Shown one piece after another: positions 1 to 10,900 of a stretch of 64,000 bases of DNA. Location: positions 1 to 64,000 of IMG/VR virus record IMGVR_UViG_3300031730_000003; one strand, 5' to 3'. The notes under the pieces were generated by a model. The model saw only the letters and a program-made list of their open reading frames with translations, made no database searches and was not told the origin of the DNA. Made by a program: the position numbers and the translations under genes. Position 1 is the first letter of the stretch; every line of letters begins with the position of its first letter. Origin of the DNA: a virus.

Positions 1-1642
1 CAGCGCCGCCAAGTCCCGTTGTGGAGTTCCAACCTGTCCGAATCCAGTCGTTGAAACCCTGGTTAACCGTAGCCCTTCCGTCGTTCTGCCACCCGCAAAG
101 GGTCGTCCTCGTGGCCATCACAATCCGAACATTTGAACCAAGCGCACGAAGCAATCCCGCCATGGTGACATAGTTCGCCTGGATGCTGGCGAGGCTGTTC
201 CCGACGTTGATGTCAACGGAGGAAGTAGTGAAGACAACCACAACGTTTCGCTTCGTGGCGCCCCTGATAGTGTCGTACGTGTCCGCAACCATCGTCTGGA
301 AGTGCGAAATCTGGTTTGCGGTGTCGATGCCGCCCGACGCGTTGTTGTAGACGATCGCGCCGGGGATGAGGCTTGGCAACATCAGCATCGGCCAGGAGTC
401 GCCAGTGATCCCGCTCTGCCCGGTGTTGTCGCTTGGGCCTAGAACGATGATTGCATCGTCGTTCTGGCGCTGGATATTGAAGGCGTGCTCGGCCTGGGCG
501 ATCACCGCAGGCTGCGTGGAGGTGACGCTCAGCGCGGTGTTCCAGATCGCCAGCGCGCCAAGGTGCATGATCGCGCCGGTGTCAGCGGCAATTCCTCGGC
601 CGATTGTCGCGCCGGTCTTCACCGCTACGTCTGCCGAGTGGAAGGTGCTGACATGATCGTTGTTCAGATAGAGGTGCCAAAAGCCATTCGTCCCGGTCGA
701 GGAGGACGTGATCATGAACGCTGAGGGAGACGTCGGGATCGCAGTCGTAACCCCACCCAAAATGCCTAACGCGGCAACACCCGAGCCGGGAGGGCTGCCC
801 GAGGTCACCCACCCGACGGCTTCATCCGGCGTTTCGAGCAGCGTCGAGACATCCGCGAGAGACTTGGAGTTGTTTTGGATACCCACCATCATCCATGAAG
901 CCGCAGTCGGAGACCACGACATTGCAGCGGGGATGGCCAGGGACTGCGCGTAGTTTGTCGGCCCCCCGCCGGCGATCGTGTGCTTGTTGCTCTCGAACGA
1001 CACTACGCGCTGGCCGTTCAGGCGCTTGTATCTGTCCCACATCGGGGCAGAGTCAGCGCCGACCGTGGCAGTCACATTCGCGGCGTCATAGCCGTTGCCG
1101 CTCTGGTCGTACCAGATCGTGACGAAGCACGAGACGACGTCGGCGGCGCAGAACGCATCCGCGGTGCCCCCGTCGATCGTATCGTCCTGGAGGAAGCTGA
1201 TATCCTGCGTGGCCGCGTCACTCGTGCGGGTCAGTCGAAGCGCAGGGCCGACATAGGCGGTCAACAGTCGCCGTGTGCCGTAGAGCGCCTTGAGGCTGGT
1301 CGTCTGACCGTCGAAAGGGCGCTGCGGGCCGCTGTTCGTCGGCACCCAAAGCCCGAGTTTGACTGTTGGCGTCTCGGGGCTCGCAGTATCGGTGGAGAGA
1401 GCCTTCCAGGTAAACCCTGTGGTTTGATCGAGCCAAATATCGGCGATCTGATATCCAAGGGCGGAATTGTCGGTGATCGCCGGAGGCCGCAGGTTCGCAG
1501 GGTTGACGGGCGGGAAGTCCTGCGCCTTTCGTGCCCCGGCCGGGTTGGCCCGGATTTGTGGGATCGCCGGAGGCAGCACGGACTGCGCCAGCGCGCCCGT
1601 CGCCCAGACCAGTGCGCCGAGCGCGAGGAGAAGGCGCTTCAT
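1..1642 (-). CDS. Exported tail-fibre-like protein: GH54-like domain plus SGNH-like domain (3' end outside window)
   Basis: The 547 visible codons start at an ATG (1642) and run off the left edge, so the C-terminus is missing. Residues 1-20 form a classic Sec signal peptide ending in ATGALAQ. Roughly residues 90-160 carry the alpha-L-arabinofuranosidase B (GH54) signature: LYGTRRLLTAY, a Cys-rich stretch and TIWYDQSGNGYD. Residues from about 370 resemble an SGNH/GDSL hydrolase with a modified first block (GPSDNTG), a central Gly block and SSVDINVG in place of GxND; the Asp-His block would lie beyond the window. In phages such pairs act on surface polysaccharide. The signal peptide is unusual for a virion protein. 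The next gene upstream ends 4 bases before this start and also encodes a signal peptide. Domain calls are from motifs only. Confidence 0.8.
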   Translation of the reverse strand, partial: MKRLLLALGALVWATGALAQSVLPPAIPQIRANPAGARKAQDFPPVNPANLRPPAITDNSALGYQIADIWLDQTTGFTWKALSTDTASPETPTVKLGLWVPTNSGPQRPFDGQTTSLKALYGTRRLLTAYVGPALRLTRTSDAATQDISFLQDDTIDGGTADAFCAADVVSCFVTIWYDQSGNGYDAANVTATVGADSAPMWDRYKRLNGQRVVSFESNKHTIAGGGPTNYAQSLAIPAAMSWSPTAASWMMVGIQNNSKSLADVSTLLETPDEAVGWVTSGSPPGSGVAALGILGGVTTAIPTSPSAFMITSSSTGTNGFWHLYLNNDHVSTFHSADVAVKTGATIGRGIAADTGAIMHLGALAIWNTALSVTSTQPAVIAQAEHAFNIQRQNDDAIIVLGPSDNTGQSGITGDSWPMLMLPSLIPGAIVYNNASGGIDTANQISHFQTMVADTYDTIRGATKRNVVVVFTTSSVDINVGNSLASIQANYVTMAGLLRALGSNVRIVMATRTTLCGWQNDGRATVNQGFNDWIRTGWNSTTGLGGA

Positions 1643-1646
1643 GGCT

Positions 1647-2099
1647 TCAGCCCCCTGCCAGGGTGACGGTCTGCGCGGAACCGCTGTCGGTTATGGCGGT
1701 GATCGCCGCAGACGGTATGGGGAAGCCGATATTGCCGAAGTTGGCACAGCCGCCGCCCGCTGCGACGGGGATGCCGGTGTTCACGACCGCCGCCGCGCCG
1801 GCCGAGTTGAGCCACACGTTCGTGGTTGAGGTCGGCAGCGTGCAGACCTGGAGCGCCCGCTTGTAGGCGCCGGCGCTGACGAGCGTGCCTGACGTGGTGG
1901 CGACGCTCGCCGAGGTCGAACCGCCATAGGCCAGGATGCCAGGACCAATTGGGAGCGGGCTGGCAGCCGAGCATGGCACGTAGCCGCCGCTGGCGCCGGG
2001 GCAGAGCGGGAGCACCTGCTGCTGAGCAACCGCCGGGTTCGCACCCAGCAGGATGGTGAGGAAGGCCGCCAGGCCGACCAAGACCGAGAGCCGCTTCAT
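1647..2099 (-). CDS. Small secreted protein of the tail-fibre region
   Basis: A 150-residue protein with an N-terminal Sec signal peptide (MKRLSVLVGLAAF, then a cleavage-like NPAVAQ at about residue 25). The mature part is rich in Gly, Ala, Ser and Thr and has paired cysteines (LCPG, VPC, QVCT, GGCA), consistent with a disulphide-stabilised beta-rich exported protein. It lies directly upstream of the exported GH54/SGNH protein and is probably co-transcribed with it. No known family was recognised; a fibre chaperone, receptor-binding accessory or exported host-modifying factor are all possible. Confidence 0.7.
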   Translation of the reverse strand: MKRLSVLVGLAAFLTILLGANPAVAQQQVLPLCPGASGGYVPCSAASPLPIGPGILAYGGSTSASVATTSGTLVSAGAYKRALQVCTLPTSTTNVWLNSAGAAAVVNTGIPVAAGGGCANFGNIGFPIPSAAITAITDSGSAQTVTLAGG

Positions 2100-2171
2100 C
2101 TAGTCCTCCAACCACAACAGGTTGGGGCCGGACCCTATTGAAAACCCCCACCCGCTGCAATGATGTCGGCG

Positions 2172-5100
2172 TCAGGGTCCAAAAAAGCGGATCGCGTTTC
2201 CCTTGTTGATGTTCTTCTCGCGGGTGCGCAAGGCGCGGAGGTCGTCGCGGCGCTGGAAGGCCTCGCCGCGCTCCGGGTGGCTGATGAAGCCGGGTGCCGG
2301 CGTGATGCCCCAGAAGGCCAGGGCCTGCTCAAGCGGCGATGCTCCCTGCGCGCCGAGGCGCTGCGAGCCGCGGTAGCTGAAGGGCAGCACCTGGCCGGCG
2401 AGGAAATTGCCATAGGCCGTCGCAGCGTTCTCGTCTGGCGCCTTGATGATGCCGCCGTAGAAGTCGCGGTTGGTGCGAAGCTGGTTCAGCGTCGACAGCA
2501 GCGGGTGGGTCTTGTTGACGGCGGTCTGGAAGGGCGCATGGACCCACTCCAGCACGTCCTTGGCGTAGGTGGGCAACGACAGGCGCCCACCTTTCCCGTC
2601 AGGCGGGAAGAAATAGTCCATCTTGTCCTGCGGCGCCGCGCCGGTATTGAGGTAGGTGATCAGTGCTCCATAGGGCGCCACGACCAGTGGCAGTGCCAGG
2701 GCATAGGACATGCGCCGCGTCCATTCCGGCTTGCCGAGGGTAGCGACCTCTTTGGCCATGCGCGCCGTGTCCACCGCCGCGCCGCCGATCTCGCGCACGG
2801 TGCCGACGTTCCAGCCGACGGAGCGCGTCGCGATGAAGGCGGTGTCCTTGAGCGTCTTGCTCCAGAACAGGTTGTCGTAGACCAACTGGCCGAGCCGGTT
2901 GTCCACGCTGTCCCATGCCTTGATGAGCGCCTTGGCGGTCTCCTCTGGCGTGGCGTGCGGATTCTGCCGGGAGAAGTCCTCCGCCATGCCGTAGAAGACG
3001 CCGAGCTTGGCCCGCGGCACGAGCCAGCCCATCAGCGGCTCAGTCGTGGTCTGCAGCACGCGACCGACGACTCGGAAGGGAAGCGCCAGCAGCGGCGTCT
3101 CCTTGGCCATGGCCTTGATCTCTCGGCCGAAGTCGCCCGGGTTGGTGAACAGGCGCTTGAAGCCGTCCATGTCCCGGATGAAGGCGCCACGCTGGTCGGC
3201 GTTGTGGAAGCCGTCCATCTGGATCCGGCCGCCGGCGGTGTTCAGCGCCTGCACCATCTTGCGCGCCTCGGGGGGCAACATCGCTGGATCACCGAGATAC
3301 CAGTTCCGCAGCTTGGCGCCCTTGATGATCGTGGGGACGGTGCCGGTGACGAGGTTGATGCCTGGCACCATGCCGATGGCAGCGTGCCCGAGGCCGGCGG
3401 CGGCTTCCTTGATGTTGCCCTTCGCCGCGCCGGCCACGGCCTGGTCGATGCCGCGCGCAGCGGCGCTGATCATGGTGTCAGCCGTGACGAAGGTGGCGTG
3501 GAAGCCGGAGAGGCCAAGCTGCGCCATGTTCAGCGCGTTGCCGACCTGCCGGATGGTGTCGTAGATCGGGCTGCGGCCGGCGAGCCCCTGCGAGACGTAG
3601 TTGTTGAAGACCCGGGCGACCGGCTCGGGGGCGTAGTAGGCGCCGGGGGCTGCCGGGCCCTTGGCCGTGGGCAGGCGCGGCTGGAACAGCCGGTCTTCCA
3701 GCTTCTCCCAGCCGGCCGACTTAGCGGCGCTTTCCTGGCTGTGTGGCACCCAGGCCGCCATGTGGCTCTGCTTGATGGCCTCGCCCAGCGTGGTGCCGTG
3801 GTAGAACTTCTGCATCTCAAGCAGTTTCAGGAACTGCATGCGCACCGGATTCGTGGTCACCGGGATGAGCCCGGCATCCATGGCTTCCTTCAGCGTGGCG
3901 AAGGTGCGCTGCTTCAGGAAAGCACCGGAGCCTGAAATGGGCGCCTTGGCCTGCATGGCGGCGTACTGCTGGCGCAGCTTGTCGCGGAGTTCCGGCGGCG
4001 TCAGCGGCGCCTCGCCGCGGCTCCACTCGTCATAGTTGCTGTATGCCCGACCCATGTAGTCGGCATTGGCTTCCCGCAGAAGCGGCCGGTCGATCAGGCG
4101 GCCAAGCTGCTGGATTTTCGCGGTCCAGCCGTCGAGTTCCTTGCGGGTGCCGTCGACGACGCGCTGCAACTCTGGATTGGCCTGGGGCTGGCGCGTCTCG
4201 GCCTTGTGCCAGACGTCAAGCTGCTCGGCCTCTGGTAGCCGGTCGATCTCGCGCACCAGCTTGTCGAGCGCATGGCCGGTCTTGGCGGCCGACTGCGCGC
4301 GCTCGGCGGCGCTGCGGCGGACCACGGCTTCCATGGCGTCGGCACCGGGCCGGGACGTCGGGCTGAGCCAGCGCTGGAGGTTGTCGACCACGTCCTTGGC
4401 GAGGTTCTTGCGCTCGGTCGCCAGGGGAAGCCGGCCCTGGTTGCGGGCGGCGAACAGCGCGTCGTCCTCGGGTTCCCGGGCGGACTGCTTCGCCGGCTCC
4501 TCGGGGGCCGCGCGGGGTCCTTCCGGCACGCCTTCCTGCCCCTCGCGTTCGCCATGCAGCAAAGACCGGAACACGTCGTCGCTGGTGCGGAAGCCCTGAC
4601 CACGCAGGGCCTGACCGACGCCGACCACGAAGTTGCGCATGTTGCGGGCCGCGCGCAGCACCGCCGGCGGCTCCTTCATGCCGTAGGACAGGGCTTCCTC
4701 GGCCAGCCGGGCGACTGCTTCCTCGCGCAGGATGGCGCGATCGGCCTTGGGATAGGCCTTCTTCAGCGCCGCCTCGTTCTCCGGCTTCTTCAGCCAGCGC
4801 TCGGCGGCGAGGTTCAGTGCCTTGTGCTCGGCCGGCGTCAGCAGCCCAAGCTTTGGGTCGACCAGGGCGTGGATCACCTCGTGGAACAGCTTCAGCGGCA
4901 CTTCGCCGGGCGGCGTGTCCATGGCGAATTCGATGAGGCCCCTGCGGTAGGAGGCGTCCGCGCCGCCATCCAGCAGCCGGTCGACCAGCTTCAGCCCGAC
5001 GCGCGGCGGCAGCCCGACGTAGCGCATGAAGGCCTGCATCGTGCGGTAGAGCAGTTCCCGCGCCTGCTTCACTTCCTCTGGCTGGCCCTTGGACTGCGCC

Positions 5101-7967
5101 GCGGCGTGCTCCTCGGCCACCTTAGCCTCCCGCGCCGCGAACATCGCCTCCTGACCCTTCGGCGCATCGCCGCGCAGGCTCCGCATGATCTCCGTCGGGT
5201 CGCTGATCGTGTGGCCTTCGAGGATCGCCGGCCGCTGCTTCTGGGCCCGTGCCGCGTACTCGGCCAGGAAGTCCGCCACCGGCTTGCGCCCGGCCGGCTG
5301 GCGCATGCCATCGTCGCGGAAGAAGTTGCGCAGGATGCCCACAGCCTCGGCGCTGACCGGCGGCTTCTCGAAGTCCACCTGCGACAGCACATCCTTCACC
5401 GACCGCCCCAGGCGTCGTGCCTCGGCCAGTGTCTCGACGGCTTCGACCAATGGGCGCGTGATGTCCAGGCTGCGCGGGATGTCGCCACGCTCGGCGGCGG
5501 CGCGAAGCTGGGCCCAGGAGCCGGCCATGTCCTGCATGGCGCCGGCGACCGCCTTCATGCCCTCGCTTTCGGAATTGAGGAACCGGTTCAGCACCGCGCC
5601 GGCCTCATCGCCATAGGCGTGCGCCATGACGGCACGGGAGATGCGGTCGGCCCCGTCGGGCGATAGGTTGCCATTGGCGTCGACCATGCGACCGCGCTCG
5701 GTGGCCGGCAGCGCAGCCATGAAAGCCCGCACGAAGCCCCTGTTGCTCGCCGAGGTGGCAGAGGTGCCTTCCCACAGGTTCATGGCCTGGGCAGCCCTTG
5801 TGGCGTCCGCACGGGCCGCTTCAGCCGGGGACATGGCCATGTTGGTACGGTCATTGGCCTCGATCGCGAAGACCGGCCGTTGCTCCGGCGCCAAGTCGCT
5901 GACACGACGCGACACCAGCACCGGGTTCTGCAGGCCGGCCGTGTCGTAGCCCTGGCTTTCCAGCCACGCCATGTAGGCGTCGCGCTTCGGGCGCAGCGCC
6001 GGATCGGTGAGGACTCTGGTGAGCGCCATGACGCGGCCATTGCCGGACTCGACGGCGCCGTCCGGCCCGATGATGGGCGCACCGGTAGTGACGTCGGGGC
6101 CCGGCGCGAGCAGTTCCGGCCGGAGGTTGCCGGCGATCTCCTGGACCTGGGCCTGCGAGGCGGCCTGCGAGCGGTCCCGCGGCTGGAGCTCGGCCGGGTA
6201 GGCTGGGTTCACGCGCCCGTCGGGGTGGTTGCTGGGCACGAGTTGCGACAGGTCGACCAGTTCCGGGCGCAGGGTGATCTCGGCGCCGGACGGAGTGAAG
6301 GCGCGGAATGGCTCGGCGGCTTCCGGTTGACTCGGAGCTCCTTCGCGTTGACTAACCGCGTCCTCCGGTTGACTAAGTGGCGTTTCCGGTTGACTCGGCA
6401 CCTCGGCCCGGGGCGGCGGTGCGGTCGATACCCCAGCCTTGCGGGCCGCCATGTCCTCGGCGCTGATGGGCCGACCGATTGCCTCGATCTCAGCCGTCTG
6501 TATGCGCTGCGCCTCGCGCGGGCCGACGCCGTCAACCTGCTGGATTTCGGCCAGGGTGCGGATGCGAGTGGGGGCGGGTGGGATAGTCGGTTCCGGCGGG
6601 GCTGAAACCTGGACTTCAGGCGCGGCCGCAGCTGGCGGTTGGCTGATTTCTGCGGTGGGAGGGATGGTAGCGGGCGGGGCTGAAACGGTCGGTTCCGCGG
6701 GCGGAGTTTCGACCTCTGGGACCTTCAGCTCGGGCTGCTGCTGGTGCGTGCCGGCGGCGATGTCGTCCAGCACGTTCAGCGCCGAGCGCATCGCGGGCGG
6801 CTCGCCGCCGGGAGCGGGAGGTGGCGGGGACTCTGCTGACGGCGGCGGTGGCGGCTCGGGCTGCTTGCCCTGCGCGATGTCCGCCAGCACCTGCTGCGCC
6901 CGGGCGAGTTCCCGCGTGTTCGCATCCGCCATGGGCGCCACCGCGCGCCGGGCGCCTTCGGTGACACCATGGGCGACAGTGCCGCCGAGTGGGATCAGCG
7001 CACCGAGGAAGGCGCCTTCCATCGTCGCATCAGCCACACCCTGTGTCAGCGGGCGTTCAGGGTCGAAGGTCTGCTGGGCCACGTAGTTGTCAGCGAATTT
7101 TCCCAACGCCGTGAGGCTGCCGAACTCGATGCCCCCCTTGGTCAGATTCACCAGCGTGTTGGCAAAAGGCTCGCGGAAGGCCGCCGGGATACGGCCGAAA
7201 ACACGGGCGACTGGCAGGCTCATGATACCTGCCTGTGCGGTCGCATTGGCCATCGCCGCCGACACCGCTTGTTCCTCTGGCACGCCTTTGGCCCGGGCCT
7301 GCTCCAGCGTCCCTGCGTAAGTCTGCGGCCAGATGACCGCCGACGCGCCGAGTGCCGCGCCTGCTGGGCCGCCGGCTGCACCGCCGATGATCATGGTCGG
7401 GAGTGCCGTTACAAGACTGCCGGCCGACCGCGCTACCCCTGTCCCGAAACCTTCCTGCGTGGGGGAAACGGGGTTGTCCTGCTGCACGTTGGCGGAAATG
7501 TCGCGCCCGGCCTCCATCAGCGCATTCGGCGGGGCTGTCGCCGCTTCCTGCCGCAGCCCGGCGATCTTGGCGCGAAGCTCGGCGCGACGCTCTGGGCTCG
7601 CGCCTTGGTACTGGATGATCTGGGGCGGAGTGGCCAGCGGATTGGGAGCGCGCTCGCCGCGGTCTACTCGGTCCATCATCTCCAGCAGGCTGGTGGCTGC
7701 GCGATTGCCGAGGCCTCGCGGGATTTCCCCGACGCCTTGAACCGCCTGCCCTACGCCACCGACAGCGCCCTGAATGGCCGCATTTGCCAACGCCCCAGCA
7801 TAGGACTGGTCGCTGGTATCGGCTGGCTCGTCCGGGAGCGTCTCAGCCTGCGCAACCTTGGTGGCGAACGGATCTCCCTGCACCGGCTCGAACTTCCAGC
7901 CGCCACTCCCTCCCGCCGGCGGTGCCTTGAACGGGTCGCCTTCTACGGGAACGAGGTTCCATGCCAT
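2172..7967 (-). CDS. Giant polyvalent / internal virion-type protein (DdrB-ParB, zincin and LPD38-like regions)
   Basis: A 1931-residue multidomain protein, the largest in the window. The N-terminus has two short copies of a VPVEGDPF-type motif (about residues 6-12 and 26-32). Residues about 180-215 are hydrophobic and Gly-rich. A Pro-rich linker (350-550) contains helix-hairpin-helix-like VDGVGPREAQRI and four 7-residue SQPE repeats. Residues about 555-735 match the DdrB-like ParB superfamily domain of phage polyvalent proteins (LVPSNHPDG, SGNGRVMAL). HEVIH at about 1024-1028 is a zincin HExxH motif. The C-terminal 500 residues resemble the large polyvalent protein-associated domain LPD38. 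Such proteins are packaged and ejected with DNA, or act on host DNA on entry. Being downstream of structural genes in a genome without a tape measure fits an internal ejection protein. Domain names rest on recalled motifs. Confidence 0.85.
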   Translation of the reverse strand: MAWNLVPVEGDPFKAPPAGGSGGWKFEPVQGDPFATKVAQAETLPDEPADTSDQSYAGALANAAIQGAVGGVGQAVQGVGEIPRGLGNRAATSLLEMMDRVDRGERAPNPLATPPQIIQYQGASPERRAELRAKIAGLRQEAATAPPNALMEAGRDISANVQQDNPVSPTQEGFGTGVARSAGSLVTALPTMIIGGAAGGPAGAALGASAVIWPQTYAGTLEQARAKGVPEEQAVSAAMANATAQAGIMSLPVARVFGRIPAAFREPFANTLVNLTKGGIEFGSLTALGKFADNYVAQQTFDPERPLTQGVADATMEGAFLGALIPLGGTVAHGVTEGARRAVAPMADANTRELARAQQVLADIAQGKQPEPPPPPSAESPPPPAPGGEPPAMRSALNVLDDIAAGTHQQQPELKVPEVETPPAEPTVSAPPATIPPTAEISQPPAAAAPEVQVSAPPEPTIPPAPTRIRTLAEIQQVDGVGPREAQRIQTAEIEAIGRPISAEDMAARKAGVSTAPPPRAEVPSQPETPLSQPEDAVSQREGAPSQPEAAEPFRAFTPSGAEITLRPELVDLSQLVPSNHPDGRVNPAYPAELQPRDRSQAASQAQVQEIAGNLRPELLAPGPDVTTGAPIIGPDGAVESGNGRVMALTRVLTDPALRPKRDAYMAWLESQGYDTAGLQNPVLVSRRVSDLAPEQRPVFAIEANDRTNMAMSPAEAARADATRAAQAMNLWEGTSATSASNRGFVRAFMAALPATERGRMVDANGNLSPDGADRISRAVMAHAYGDEAGAVLNRFLNSESEGMKAVAGAMQDMAGSWAQLRAAAERGDIPRSLDITRPLVEAVETLAEARRLGRSVKDVLSQVDFEKPPVSAEAVGILRNFFRDDGMRQPAGRKPVADFLAEYAARAQKQRPAILEGHTISDPTEIMRSLRGDAPKGQEAMFAAREAKVAEEHAAAQSKGQPEEVKQARELLYRTMQAFMRYVGLPPRVGLKLVDRLLDGGADASYRRGLIEFAMDTPPGEVPLKLFHEVIHALVDPKLGLLTPAEHKALNLAAERWLKKPENEAALKKAYPKADRAILREEAVARLAEEALSYGMKEPPAVLRAARNMRNFVVGVGQALRGQGFRTSDDVFRSLLHGEREGQEGVPEGPRAAPEEPAKQSAREPEDDALFAARNQGRLPLATERKNLAKDVVDNLQRWLSPTSRPGADAMEAVVRRSAAERAQSAAKTGHALDKLVREIDRLPEAEQLDVWHKAETRQPQANPELQRVVDGTRKELDGWTAKIQQLGRLIDRPLLREANADYMGRAYSNYDEWSRGEAPLTPPELRDKLRQQYAAMQAKAPISGSGAFLKQRTFATLKEAMDAGLIPVTTNPVRMQFLKLLEMQKFYHGTTLGEAIKQSHMAAWVPHSQESAAKSAGWEKLEDRLFQPRLPTAKGPAAPGAYYAPEPVARVFNNYVSQGLAGRSPIYDTIRQVGNALNMAQLGLSGFHATFVTADTMISAAARGIDQAVAGAAKGNIKEAAAGLGHAAIGMVPGINLVTGTVPTIIKGAKLRNWYLGDPAMLPPEARKMVQALNTAGGRIQMDGFHNADQRGAFIRDMDGFKRLFTNPGDFGREIKAMAKETPLLALPFRVVGRVLQTTTEPLMGWLVPRAKLGVFYGMAEDFSRQNPHATPEETAKALIKAWDSVDNRLGQLVYDNLFWSKTLKDTAFIATRSVGWNVGTVREIGGAAVDTARMAKEVATLGKPEWTRRMSYALALPLVVAPYGALITYLNTGAAPQDKMDYFFPPDGKGGRLSLPTYAKDVLEWVHAPFQTAVNKTHPLLSTLNQLRTNRDFYGGIIKAPDENAATAYGNFLAGQVLPFSYRGSQRLGAQGASPLEQALAFWGITPAPGFISHPERGEAFQRRDDLRALRTREKNINKGNAIRFFGP
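6321..6404 (-). repeat. Four 21-bp tandem repeats inside the polyvalent gene
   Basis: TTGACT on the plus strand recurs exactly every 21 bases (6327, 6348, 6369, 6390), most copies within CCGGTTGACT. On the coding strand each unit encodes a heptad of the form xSQPExx (one copy SQRE). The repeats sit in the flexible linker before the ParB-like domain and probably vary in number between relatives. Confidence 0.8.
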
Positions 7968-7968
7968 T

Positions 7969-10900
7969 TCACGGTCCGGTCTGAACAGCCTTCAGCCAGC
8001 CACCCTTACCATCCGGCACGAACCAGTCGCCAGCGCCATTCTGGCGCGCACCGGCGGGGAGCCCGGCTGGCGCATTCGCGGCCGGAGGTGGCGCGGCACC
8101 GGCTGGCGCTGCGCTACGGGCATTGGCCTGCGCGCCGCCGGTGATCGTCCGCGCACCCTTGATCGCCTCGTCGACGCTCTTGCCGGCACCGATCAGGGAG
8201 CGCGTGGTCGCCAGCTCCTGGTCGGTCATGCCCTTGATGACCTTCTGCTGGTCGTTGGTCACGGCGCGGTTGAAGCGGTCGCGCGCCAGGGCGATCGTGT
8301 CCTGCCGAGCCGCCAATTGGGCCGTCTGGTACTCGTTCATCGGCCTGGCGCCGACCCGCACACCGGTGGCATGCACGCCAGTCTTGTCGGCGACGATCGC
8401 GTTGCCCTCGTCGTCCGTGCCGATGTAGTTCGGCCGCCCTGCCTGTTCCTCCATGACCTGGTTGTGCCGCTGCGTCTCGCCTAGGTGGCCGCCGGAGATC
8501 GCAAGCTGCTTGTTCTGGTGGTCGATCTGCGCCGCCAGCTTCTCCGCTGCCTGCTGCGCCGACGCGGCGCGCCACTCGCGCTGCATCTGCACGGCGTCCT
8601 TGCGGGCCTGGACCGCCTCGCGCCGCACGGCATTCTGAGCGGCGATCTGCTTCTGCTGCTGCAGATCGGTCAGCCCGGCCATGGCCCCGGCGCCGATGTT
8701 GGTCAGCGCGTGCGGCGACTTGCCTGCGGCCATGGCAAAGCCGGCCTTGGCAACCGAGAGCCATGGGTCTGCCTTGAGCATTGGGTCCTCGGTCGCCGCC
8801 GGCGTCCAGCCACCACCGCTTGTGCCATCGCCCCCGTCAGGTGCGCCGGGCGGGACTGGCGGTGGTGGCGGGATGCCCATGTTGGGGCCGGCGGCAGCCC
8901 CCAAGCCGCCGCCCTGCGGGGCCATGCCAGGCCCTGTTGCCGCAGCCAAGCCGCCGCTGGGAGCCTGCCATGGCGCCTCGCCGCGGGGATCGGTGGAAAT
9001 GCCGACGGGAGTTCCGCTGACGTCGATCACGGAGGAATTGTCGCCGGTGTCGGGGGGCATCTGGTCGATCGGATCGGCAAAGTCCGGCGTATTGCCGCTG
9101 ACGAGACCGGGATCTAGGTCGCCCCACGGTGTCGTCGGGAGAAGGCCGCCAGCATCGCGGTGCAGCGGGCCGCCGCGGCGCATGCCGCGTGCCTCGGCTG
9201 TGGCGTCGCCCTGCGCGCCGATATCTGGCCCACCACCGAGACCGCCGCCGTTATCCCCTCCGCTCAGCGAGTTCGTCGCACCGCCGGTGATGTCGCCCAT
9301 GGGACCGCTCATGCCGCCGACGCCGCCAGCCAGGCCAGCCATGGCGCCGGTGCCGAAGCCTCCTGCACCGACGTCGGGGTTAACCTCGATCTCCTTGCCG
9401 CTAAGGCCGTCGACGCTGCTAGAGGTCGAAGTCGGGGTGCCGAACAAATCCTTGATGGCACTGATCGCGGCCTTGCTGGGCGATCCCGTCTTGCCATTGG
9501 AAGCCGCCAAGGCGCCGACGAAGCCTGCCGCCCCTAGCGGACCGCCGAAGACTGCCCCAAGGCCACTGGCTACAGCGCTGGCAAAATCACCGAAGTTGGA
9601 GACGGACCCGTTGAAGCCCTGGTCCGTGGCGCCGGCACCGCCGTTGCTGCCAGACTCGGTCCGTGCCGCAACGCCGGTGGCGTCGAGGCCGCCGGTGCCA
9701 GCCCCCCCTGTCGTGCTGCCCGACGGATTGAAGTCCACCGTGGGGAAGTTGTACGACACGGGCGGCGGCGCATTCCAACCGGGAACCTGGGAATTCAGAT
9801 AGTCCTGCGTCGAATTGCCACCGTCGGTGCCGGTGCGCAGCATCGGTACACCGATGCCGCCCGCGTAGCTCGACGGATTGACGGTCACCAGCGGGCTCGA
9901 CGGCAGAGAGCCGCCGGCGGCGCGGCGCACGCGATGGCCCGGGAACGGGATCAGGATACCGCGGGGCTCGTCCGGCACGGCGCCGCCACGCTTCGAGAAC
10001 AGGTTCGTCAGCCAGCCATTCGATCCGAAGCCGCCGGTGCCCCCAATCAGGCCTGTAGCGCCAAGCGCGAGGCCCCCAAGCTGCGAAACGGTGCTTGGTG
10101 CCGGCGCGCTGGTGGAACTCGTGCCGCCGGAGGCGCCCCCGAGCCCGGTGCCGATGCCGCTCAGCCAGGATGTGGTCTGGAACGGGTAGGCCTGCTGCGC
10201 CTGCCACTGGTAGTACGGCACGTTCAGGCCGGCTTGCGCCTGCTGCTGCTGGGTGGCGCCAGAGGAGGCCAGTGCGTTGGCGCCGGCCAGCGAGCTCGTC
10301 AGCGCCTGATTGCCAAGCGCGGACATGCCGTAGCCGGTCTGCAGTCCGAGGCCGGCTTGTGTCGTCGCCGCGCCGAGGGCCTGGCCGCCGAGGCCGGCAA
10401 TCCCCGCTCCAGCGCCCTGCTGAAGCTGTGCCTGTTGGCCGGCAGCGCCGAGGGCTTGGTTGCCCAGCGCCGTGTAGCCCTGCGCGCCCTGGAGCGCCAA
10501 CGCTCGGCTCTGCGCATCGGCGCTGAGATTGACGCCCTGCTGCTGGTTGAACTCGTTCAGCGCCTGGCTATAGCCCTGATTGTAGAGCCCGGCGATCACC
10601 GGCGCTTGAGCGGTCTGCTGCTGCCCGGCCAGCACCGCCTTCGCGATGCCAGCCCGGTCGCCGCCCCAGGCGCCCTTCGAGATCAGGTTGCCGGTCAGGT
10701 CATTCTGCTGCTGCGCATTGGTGTTGTTGAACTGCGCCTGCGTGGCGTTGACCACGCTGTTGGTATAGGGGCTCGCGTACTGGTTCACCGCATTCGCCGA
10801 GAAGCCCGCCGGCGTGATCGCTGCTGACCCCGAACCGAAGCCGCTGGCGGCCTGCGTCTGCCACGGCGAGACGGTTCCGGTGAGGTCGGTGTTGCCCGAC

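Noticed and set aside
2160-3935. Long plus-strand open frame (591 codons) opposite the polyvalent gene
   Set aside because: Product is Arg/Gly/His-rich without a family, lies fully antisense to a gene with clear domains, and is expected by chance in GC-rich DNA. The same applies to long antisense frames at 4272-5666, 16504-18291, 18639-20324 and 27203-28624.
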